64,000 nt of DNA. Source: DATARH01 sp035504235. Its GTDB lineage: Bacteria > Pseudomonadota > Alphaproteobacteria > ATCC43930 > CGMCC-115725. Positions within the stretch are counted from its first letter, which is position 1. Every line of letters starts with the position of its first letter. A model generated the notes under the pieces. It saw nothing but the letters and a program-made list of their open reading frames with translations. It had not been told where the DNA came from and searched no databases. The position numbers were made by a program, and so were the translations under genes. The DNA is taken from assembly GCA_035504235.1 (NCBI GenBank), contig DATJSH010000104.1, positions 1-64,000 of the forward strand. The letters are read 5' to 3'. Of this stretch, positions 42,387 to 48,635 are shown in pieces.

Positions 42387-43319
42387 ATGGATGCAAAGCA
42401 GGCAACTTTTATCGCCGGTCCACTGACCTTCGCCGTCAAGCACGAGTTGTGGGACGAGAACATCCAAGACCACGCCGACCAGGGCGTCGCGATCATGGTC
42501 AAAGCGCAGGTCGCCGGCAAAGACACCACGCTGCTGCGCTTCAACTGCTTCGACGTCGAGAAGAGCTACGATTACGGCCCCGAAAATCGCGAGCTGTCGG
42601 TCGCCGGACCGGAGATGTTGGGCGGCGCGATGCTGACCAACCACTACCAGATGGATCCGATCGCCTGCGGCAATCCGATCGGCTGGACGATCAAGACGCT
42701 CGGCTCAAAGCTCGACAAGATGCTGGATCGCGCCGGCTATTCGGCGATCGCCAAGACCGTCGACTACAAGGCGGTCAAGAAGGTGCTGCCCGAAGTCGAG
42801 GCCTGCGCGCGCGAGGTCTACGCGACCAAGCGCAACACCGTGAAGCACAACCGCGGCACCGACATCTTCGAATGCGGCAATTTCCGCTTCGGGCTGGAGA
42901 TGCGCCGGCTGCCGATGGGCGATGGCGGGCTGGCGATCCATGTTCTCGCCGATATCGGCGGCACCCCGGGCAAGGCCTATACCGAAGAGACCGAGATGCT
43001 CGCGTTCGACCATTTCTGGAACGGCGCGCATTATCATTACGGTCCGCGCAACAAGAACCACCGCATCTACTGGGATCGGACGCTGGTCGAGGATCCGCTG
43101 GAGTGGACGCTCGAACAATTCGAGGCAGGCAAGCTGCCGGCGATGATCACCCGCGCCGGCTATCCCGGCGTCGCGGCCGATTACGACGCCGGCAAGTTCG
43201 CCGAGGTGTTCCCGAAGATGAAAAAGCGGGCTCTGGAGATGTGGAAGGAAGGCGAGCGGCTAACCGGCCACCCCGGCCTGCCGCTGGAAGCGACGCCAAA
43301 CCTCGCCGCCGCGGAGTAA
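42387..43319 (+). CDS. Conserved-looking protein of unknown function, 310 aa
   Basis: AGAGGAG precedes the ATG and the frame has normal composition, so the gene is real, but I do not recognise its family. The sequence is soluble, rich in aromatic residues and histidine (HFWNGAHYHYGPRNKNHRIYWD), without signal peptide or membrane helix. Cysteines are few. A blocky alternation of beta-like segments (ATFIAGPLTFAVKHELWD, TLLRFNCFDVEKSYDYG) suggests a beta-rich fold. A strong terminator follows at 43343-43375, so it is probably a one-gene unit. Its position between oxc and frc invites a role in C1/oxalate metabolism, but that is only neighbourhood. Confidence 0.75.
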   Translation: MDAKQATFIAGPLTFAVKHELWDENIQDHADQGVAIMVKAQVAGKDTTLLRFNCFDVEKSYDYGPENRELSVAGPEMLGGAMLTNHYQMDPIACGNPIGWTIKTLGSKLDKMLDRAGYSAIAKTVDYKAVKKVLPEVEACAREVYATKRNTVKHNRGTDIFECGNFRFGLEMRRLPMGDGGLAIHVLADIGGTPGKAYTEETEMLAFDHFWNGAHYHYGPRNKNHRIYWDRTLVEDPLEWTLEQFEAGKLPAMITRAGYPGVAADYDAGKFAEVFPKMKKRALEMWKEGERLTGHPGLPLEATPNLAAAE

Positions 43320-43342
43320 CGCTCCATTCGCCAAGATGCAGA

Positions 43343-43375
43343 CCCTCCGCCCGCCCGGGCGGAGGGTTTTGCTTT
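43343..43375 (+). terminator. Intrinsic terminator after the 310-aa gene
   Basis: A 10-bp perfect stem, CCCTCCGCCC (43343-43352) with GGGCGGAGGG (43357-43366), has a 4-base loop and is followed by TTTTGCTTTTT. It lies 23 bases after the stop codon and should end the transcript of the upstream gene. Confidence 0.92.
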
Positions 43376-43481
43376 TTGTACCCGCGACAATTTTTTGCGC
43401 GGCGGAATTGCCCTACAGTGGCGTTAGCCGTGGAGGTGCCAAGATGAGGCCGGACGGCGTGGCAGAGCTGGGTGGCGGGCG

Positions 43482-44048
43482 ATGGGGCAGTTGGATTCGA
43501 ATACTTTTTGGGCTGAGCTGAGCGCCTGCGAGCATTTTGTCCAGGTTTACGAGAACGATGGCGCCTTTCTCGCCACACTGGCCAACTTCATCCATGGCGG
43601 ACTGGCGCGGGGCGACGCGGCGATCGTGATCGCGACCGAGGCCCATCGCGAAGGCCTGAAGGCGCTGCTGACGGAGCGCGGAGTCGACGTTTCGGCCTAC
43701 CGGCGGGACCACCGTTACCTCGCGCTCGACGCGGAGGAGACGCTCGCCCGGTTCATGGTTAATGGCTGGCCCGACGACGATTTGTTCGAGTCGGTGATCC
43801 AGGGCGTGTTGCGCCAGGCGCGCGGCATGCAAGGCCGCAACATTGTCGCTTTTGGCGAAATGGTGGCGCTGTTATGGGCGCGCGGCGATTCCGGGGCGAC
43901 GGTGCGTCTGGAATATCTCTGGCAGCAGCTGTGCGAGAAGAAGCTGTTCCAGCTGTTCTGCGCTTATCCGAAAATCGGCTTCACCGAAGCTCCTGCGGAA
44001 TCAATCGCTCGACTTTGCGACCTCCACTCCAAGGTTCTGGCGGCCTAG
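43482..44048 (+). CDS. MEDS domain-containing protein
   Basis: The 188-residue product contains only a MEDS (DcmR-like sensory) domain: HFVQVYENDGAFLATLANFI, GDAAIVIATEAHREGLKALL, DAEETLARFM and GRNIVAFGEMVALLWARGD. MEDS domains are found at the N-terminus of sensor kinases and of DcmR-type regulators of C1 metabolism, and as single-domain proteins. There is no output domain, so it would act through a partner. The start is unsure, since no strong ribosome site is seen. It is followed by gntR on the same strand, 82 bases away. Confidence 0.85.
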   Translation: MGQLDSNTFWAELSACEHFVQVYENDGAFLATLANFIHGGLARGDAAIVIATEAHREGLKALLTERGVDVSAYRRDHRYLALDAEETLARFMVNGWPDDDLFESVIQGVLRQARGMQGRNIVAFGEMVALLWARGDSGATVRLEYLWQQLCEKKLFQLFCAYPKIGFTEAPAESIARLCDLHSKVLAA

Positions 44049-44101
44049 CACGACTCGCAACCATTCCGGCGGCATTTTGCGGCTCGAATAAGATCGTTGC
44101 C

Positions 44102-44123
44102 GGTATCTGGTATACCAGATACC
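44102..44123. promoter_or_regulatory. 22-bp perfect palindrome, likely GntR-family operator
   Basis: The 22 bases are a perfect inverted repeat; the inner 16 are ATCTGGTATACCAGAT. The core TGGTATACCA is the type bound by FadR-subfamily GntR regulators. It ends 7 bases before the gntR ATG, so binding would block transcription or its start. This implies that the regulator controls its own gene and the frc/formate dehydrogenase operon. Confidence 0.82.
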
Positions 44124-44130
44124 ATAGAGA

Positions 44131-44865
44131 ATGCCTGAAGCTTCAGCCCGTGCCCCCGGCGCAATCGACATCCCACGGCTCGATCCGCAATCGACGTTTC
44201 GCGACCTCGCTTATGCGGCGCTGAAGCGGGCGATCACCGCGATCGACATCTATGACCGGCCCGATGAGGTGCGGCTCGACGAGCGCGCCTTGTCGGCCGA
44301 TCTCGGGGTCAGCCGCACGCCGATCCGCGAGGCGATGACGCTGCTCGAACAGGAGGGATTTGTCCGCACCTTGCCGCGCCGCGGCATCTACGTCGTGCGC
44401 AAGACGAAGCGCGAGATCGTCGAGATCGTCACCGTCATGGCGGCGCTCGAAAGCATGGCGGCGCGGCTCGTCGCGCTGCACGCGCCCGATGACGACATCG
44501 CCGAGTTGCGCCGGCTGATGGACGCGTTCCACGACGGCACCGACGGCGAGCGGCTGGAGGAATATTCCAACGCCAACATCGCCTTTCACCAGGCGATCAT
44601 CCGCATGAGCGGCTGCGCGCTGTTGGCCGAATTGACCGCGAATTTGTTCATCCACATGCGGGCGATCCGCAAGGTGACGATCCACCAGGACAACCGCGCG
44701 GCGCGCTCGATCGTCGACCATATGACGATCATCGAGGCGCTGGAGCGACGCGACTCGGAGGAAGCGGCGCGGCTCGCGCGCGAGCACACGCTGGGCCTCG
44801 CCGCGCATGTCGAGCAGCACGGCGATTTTCTCGACACGACATCGACGGCAAAGAGTTTGAGTTAG
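44131..44865 (+). CDS. GntR family transcriptional regulator (FadR subfamily)
   Basis: The 244-residue product has an N-terminal winged helix (RLDERALSADLGVSRTPIREAMTLLEQEGFVRTLPRRGIYVV) and a C-terminal FCD ligand domain with AALESMAARLVALHA, the histidine/aspartate metal-site residues around FHQAIIRMSG, and SIVDHMTIIEALERRD. It is 10 bases upstream of frc in the same operon. A perfect palindrome lies just before its start. The effector is likely an acid or acyl-CoA of the oxalate route, by context only. Autoregulation is inferred from the palindrome. Confidence 0.92.
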   Translation: MPEASARAPGAIDIPRLDPQSTFRDLAYAALKRAITAIDIYDRPDEVRLDERALSADLGVSRTPIREAMTLLEQEGFVRTLPRRGIYVVRKTKREIVEIVTVMAALESMAARLVALHAPDDDIAELRRLMDAFHDGTDGERLEEYSNANIAFHQAIIRMSGCALLAELTANLFIHMRAIRKVTIHQDNRAARSIVDHMTIIEALERRDSEEAARLAREHTLGLAAHVEQHGDFLDTTSTAKSLS

Positions 44866-44875
44866 GGAGACAGTG

Positions 44876-46108
44876 ATGAGCGGCAAAGCACTCGAAGGCG
44901 TCCGCATCCTCGACATGACCCATGTCCAGGCGGGACCGACCGGCACGCAGCTTTTGGCGTGGATGGGCGCCGACGTGATCAAGGTCGAGCTGCCCGGCCG
45001 CGGCGACATCACGCGCGGCCAGTTGCAGGACGTGAAAGGGGCGGACAGCCTCTATTTCACCATGCTGAACTCGAACAAGCGCAGCATCACGATTAACATG
45101 AAGCAGCCCAAGGGCAAGGCGGTGATCGAGGCGCTGGTGCGGCGCAGCGACATCCTCGCCGAGAATTTCGGCCCCGGCGTGCTCGACCGCGCCGGCTTTA
45201 CCTGGGAGCACCTGCAAAAGCTCAATCCGCGGCTTATCTACGCTTCGGTCAAGGGGTTCGGCCCCGGCCCGTTTGTCGACTGCAAGGCCTATGAGAATGT
45301 CGCGCAATGCATGGGCGGCGCGGCCAGCACCACCGGCTTTGAAGACGGGCCGCCGACCGTCACCGGCGCGCAGATCGGCGACAGCGGCACGGGCGTCCAC
45401 ATGGTGACCGGCATCCTCGCCGCGCTTTATCAACGCGAGAAGACCGGCAAGGGCCAGCGGGTCGAGGTGGCGATGGCCGATGCGGTGCTGAACCTGACCC
45501 GGGTCAAGATGCGCGACCAGCAGCGCCTCGCGCGCGGACCGCTCCCCGAATACCCCAACAAGACCTTTGGCGATGAGGTGCCGCGCGCCGGCAACGCGTC
45601 GGGCGGCGGTCAGCCGGGCGCGGCCTTGCGCTGCGCGCCGGGCGGCCCCAATGACTATGCCTATGTGATCATCCAGCCGCCGTGCTGGGAGCCGCTGATG
45701 AAGCTGTGCGGCCGCGAGGAGCTGATCACCGACCCCGAGTGGGCGACCCCGGCGGCGCGCCTGCCGAAAATCCCGGAATGCTTCGCCATCATCGAGAAAT
45801 GGACGATGACCAAGAGCAAATGGGAGGTCATGAAGACGCTCAACGATGTCGATGTGCCGTGCGGGCCGATCCTGTCGATGAAAGACATCTACGAGGACAA
45901 GTCGCTCTACGCGCGCGAGATGCTTGTCGAGCTCGACCACCCGACCCGCGGCAAATACGTGCAGGTCGGCATGCCGATCAACCTCTCGGACTCGCCGGTC
46001 GAGCACAAGCGCGCGCCGCTCCTCGGCGAGCACACCGAGGAAATCCTGCAATGGCTCGGCCATAGCGATGCGGAAATCGCCGCGATGAAACAAGAAGGGG
46101 CGGTGTAA
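44876..46108 (+). CDS. frc: Formyl-CoA:oxalate CoA-transferase
   Basis: The 410-residue class III CoA-transferase has the Frc-specific block ASTTGFEDGPPTVTGAQIG followed by GDSGTGVHMVTGILAALYQRE, the catalytic aspartate in EVAMADAVLNLTRVKM, and IKVELPGRGDITRGQL. It swaps CoA from formyl-CoA to oxalate, giving oxalyl-CoA for Oxc and releasing formate. GGGAGA precedes the ATG at 44876; the ORF could also start at the adjacent GTG 44873. It is followed 10 bases later by the formate dehydrogenase beta gene, so formate is oxidised by its operon partner. Confidence 0.95.
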   Translation: MSGKALEGVRILDMTHVQAGPTGTQLLAWMGADVIKVELPGRGDITRGQLQDVKGADSLYFTMLNSNKRSITINMKQPKGKAVIEALVRRSDILAENFGPGVLDRAGFTWEHLQKLNPRLIYASVKGFGPGPFVDCKAYENVAQCMGGAASTTGFEDGPPTVTGAQIGDSGTGVHMVTGILAALYQREKTGKGQRVEVAMADAVLNLTRVKMRDQQRLARGPLPEYPNKTFGDEVPRAGNASGGGQPGAALRCAPGGPNDYAYVIIQPPCWEPLMKLCGREELITDPEWATPAARLPKIPECFAIIEKWTMTKSKWEVMKTLNDVDVPCGPILSMKDIYEDKSLYAREMLVELDHPTRGKYVQVGMPINLSDSPVEHKRAPLLGEHTEEILQWLGHSDAEIAAMKQEGAV

Positions 46109-46118
46109 GATCGGGCCA

Positions 46119-47828
46119 ATGGCCCAGACCGCAACCCATGACCGCCGCGTGCACCCCGGTTCCGGCCGCCGGCGTGGTCGCGACATGCCAAAAGGCCGCC
46201 AGGTCGAGCCACAAGCGCTGACCGAGGTGCGGACGCTACTCGGCGAGCGCGAGCGGCGGCGCGACCTGCTGATCGAGCACCTGCACCTCTTGCAGGACCA
46301 TTACGGCTGTCTCTACGCGCGGCACCTCGCGGCGCTCGCCGAGGAGATGCGCCTCGCGCTGGTCGAGGTCTACGAGGTCGCCAGCTTTTACGCGCATTTC
46401 GACATCGTCATGGATGACGAGGCGCCGCCGCCCGAGCTGACCGTGCGGGTTTGCGACAGCCTCACCTGCGCGGTGTTCGGCGCCGACAAGCTGCTGTCCG
46501 ACTTGCGGGACAAGCTTGGTGACGCGGTGCGGGTGGTGCGCGCGCCGTGCATGGGCGGTTGCCACAACGCGCCGGTCTGCGCGATCGGCCACGCGCTGCA
46601 CGAGCACGCCACCGTCGACAGCGTCGCGGAAGCGGTCGTCCATAAGCACACCCATCCCGACATTCCGCCTTTTGTGAGCCTCGATGACTACCGCAAAGGC
46701 GGCGGCTACAAGCTGCTGGCGGATTGCCTCTCGGGCGCGCGGACCCGCGACAGCGTCATCGAGGCCATGGAAAAATCAAATATCCGGGGCATGGGCGGCG
46801 CGGGCTTCCCGACCGGGCGCAAATGGCGCTTTGTGCTGGCCGAGCCGGCGCCGCGACTGATGGCAGTCAATGGCGACGAAGGCGAGCCCGGCACCTTCAA
46901 GGACCGCTACTTCCTCGAAACCGACCCGCACCGCTTTTTGGAAGGAACGCTGATCGCGGCCTGGGTGGTCGAGGCGGCGGATGTCTACATCTACCTGCGT
47001 GACGAATACCCGCAATGCCTCGCGGTGTTGGCACAGGAGATAGCGGCGATCGAGGCGGCAGGGCTGTCGGGGCACACCAGGCTGCATCTGCGGCGCGGCG
47101 CCGGCGCCTATATCTGCGGCGAGGAGTCGGCGATGCTCGAAAGCATCGAGGGCAAGCGCGGGCTGCCGCGCCACAAGCCGCCGTTTCCGTCGCAGGTCGG
47201 GCTGTTCGGCCAACCGACCCTCATCAACAATATCGAGACGCTCTACTGGGTGCGCGACATCGTCGAGCAGGGGCCGGAATGGTTCTCGAAAGAGGGCCGC
47301 AACGGCCGCCAGGGCCGGCGCACCTTCTCCGTGTCCGGCCGCGTCAAGAACCCCGGCGTCAAGCTCGCCCCCGCCGGGATCACCGCCCGCGAGCTGATCG
47401 ACGAATATTGCGGCGGCATGGCGGACGGCCACAAATTCAAAGGCTACCTGCCGGGCGGCGCCTCGGGCGGCATTTTGCCGGCGTCGAAGGCCGACATCCC
47501 CTTGGATTTCGGCACGCTGGAAAGCGAAGGCTGCTTTATCGGCTCGGCGGCAATTGTCGTGCTCAGCGACAAGGACGATATGAAGGCGGTGGCGCTCAAT
47601 CTCTTGAAGTTTTTCGAGGACGAAAGCTGCGGTCAGTGCACGCCGTGCCGGGTCGGCACCGAAAAGGCGGTGAAGCTGATGAGCCAGCCGCGCTGGGACG
47701 ACAGCCTGCTGGAGGAATTGTCGCGGGTGATGGGCGACGCGTCGATCTGCGGGTTGGGTCAGGCGGCGATGAACCCGGTGAAGCAGGTGATGAAACATTT
47801 CCCCGAGGATCTGGCGGAACGGGCATGA
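46119..47828 (+). CDS. fdh1B: NAD-dependent formate dehydrogenase beta subunit (NuoE-NuoF fusion)
   Basis: The 569-residue product fuses a NuoE-like thioredoxin-fold [2Fe-2S] domain (RVCDSLTCAVFG, APCMGGCHNAP) to a NuoF-like domain with FMN loop GMGGAGFPTGRKW, NADH loop GDEGEPGTFKDR, GAGAYICGEESAM, and the [4Fe-4S] motif SCGQCTPCRVGTE...SICGLG. Length equals the fused beta subunit of Methylobacterium-type FDH1. It transfers electrons from the molybdenum or tungsten subunit to NAD. The alpha subunit is encoded 0.8 kb downstream, after two small genes. The start may instead be an ATG at 46185. ATGA overlap with the next gene. Confidence 0.93.
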   Translation: MAQTATHDRRVHPGSGRRRGRDMPKGRQVEPQALTEVRTLLGERERRRDLLIEHLHLLQDHYGCLYARHLAALAEEMRLALVEVYEVASFYAHFDIVMDDEAPPPELTVRVCDSLTCAVFGADKLLSDLRDKLGDAVRVVRAPCMGGCHNAPVCAIGHALHEHATVDSVAEAVVHKHTHPDIPPFVSLDDYRKGGGYKLLADCLSGARTRDSVIEAMEKSNIRGMGGAGFPTGRKWRFVLAEPAPRLMAVNGDEGEPGTFKDRYFLETDPHRFLEGTLIAAWVVEAADVYIYLRDEYPQCLAVLAQEIAAIEAAGLSGHTRLHLRRGAGAYICGEESAMLESIEGKRGLPRHKPPFPSQVGLFGQPTLINNIETLYWVRDIVEQGPEWFSKEGRNGRQGRRTFSVSGRVKNPGVKLAPAGITARELIDEYCGGMADGHKFKGYLPGGASGGILPASKADIPLDFGTLESEGCFIGSAAIVVLSDKDDMKAVALNLLKFFEDESCGQCTPCRVGTEKAVKLMSQPRWDDSLLEELSRVMGDASICGLGQAAMNPVKQVMKHFPEDLAERA

Positions 47829-48220
47829 CCGTAATTCACGAGACCACGCAAATTCCGGCCGATGCGCTGCTGGCCGACGAACTTTCCCGCGAGGAAATGG
47901 TCGAGATGGCCAATCTGACGAGCGCGCAGACCGGGGTAACCGGCACGATCTTCATCTCAACCGCGATGGGCCAGCACGGGCCGCGGGTGAAATATTTTGT
48001 TCAACCGGGCCGGAGTCAGCCGAGCTTCTCTGTATCGATCGGCGATATGCCTGCTGTTGTCGCCAACAGTTTGCCGGCTCGCACGTTGCGGCAGATGGCG
48101 CCGCAGGTGATCGAGTGGGTGTCGCGCAACAAGGACGCGCTTCTCGACTTTTGGAACCACGGCGATACATGGACGCAGCTGGAGGTTCATGAATTTATAC
48201 AGCGACTGCGGCAAATTTAA
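47825..48220 (+). CDS. Small protein of unknown function inside the formate dehydrogenase operon (131 aa)
   Basis: The start overlaps the beta-subunit stop by four bases (ATGA) and the stop overlaps the next start (TAATG), so it is translated as part of the operon. I do not recognise the family. Visible features are an acidic N-terminal helix (DALLADELSREEMVEMANL), a beta-like middle (GTIFISTAMGQHGPRVKYFVQ, FSVSIGDMPAVVANSLP), and a C-terminal amphipathic helix with RNKDALLDFWNHGD and EVHEFIQRLRQI. No signal peptide, cysteine pairs or membrane helix. It is small and soluble, and it and its neighbour are absent from typical fdh1AB pairs, as far as I know. Confidence 0.8.
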   Translation: MTVIHETTQIPADALLADELSREEMVEMANLTSAQTGVTGTIFISTAMGQHGPRVKYFVQPGRSQPSFSVSIGDMPAVVANSLPARTLRQMAPQVIEWVSRNKDALLDFWNHGDTWTQLEVHEFIQRLRQI

Positions 48221-48615
48221 TGAGCGACGACTTCAGATCTCGGAGAGGACGCAGCATAAGCCAGCATGCACTGAATCGGCTTGGTGTCGCATCTCCGGAT
48301 GCGGGCGATCCACTATCAATCATTCACAGCAAAAGCTTTCGTGGCAAAGCGTGGCTTTTAGCGTCACGACACTGTGGGTGCTTTTATTGTCTGAAGGATT
48401 TTTCCCCTGATCGAATAACTCGCTGGGTTGATGACGGACAAACGGCTCTTTGTCCGTATTGTGAAATTGATTCTGTTATAGCCTTCGAAACGCAATCCAT
48501 TGATCGAGATCTTCTCGATGCCATGCACAGACGATGGTTCAAAAAGGTCGGTTTGACGGCTGTCCAATGGGAGGAGGCTGTCGCGCGCGATAAATGGCCT
48601 GTGGTTTCAAATTAG
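48220..48615 (+). CDS. Small zinc-ribbon-like protein, low GC, unknown function (131 aa)
   Basis: The product has two cysteine pairs in CGCFYCLKDFSP and LCPYCEIDSVI, a plausible zinc ribbon, followed by a basic helix (DAMHRRWFKKVGL). It resembles proteins often labelled 'cytoplasmic protein', which I cannot assign a role. Its DNA differs from its neighbours: 53 of 120 bases at 48361-48480 are G or C, against 44 of 60 at 48661-48720 in the next gene. Together with its position between the two formate dehydrogenase subunits this suggests lateral gain. Its start overlaps the preceding stop, so it is translationally coupled. Confidence 0.8.
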   Translation: MSDDFRSRRGRSISQHALNRLGVASPDAGDPLSIIHSKSFRGKAWLLASRHCGCFYCLKDFSPDRITRWVDDGQTALCPYCEIDSVIAFETQSIDRDLLDAMHRRWFKKVGLTAVQWEEAVARDKWPVVSN

Positions 48616-48635
48616 GCCGCTACCAGGATGCAAGT

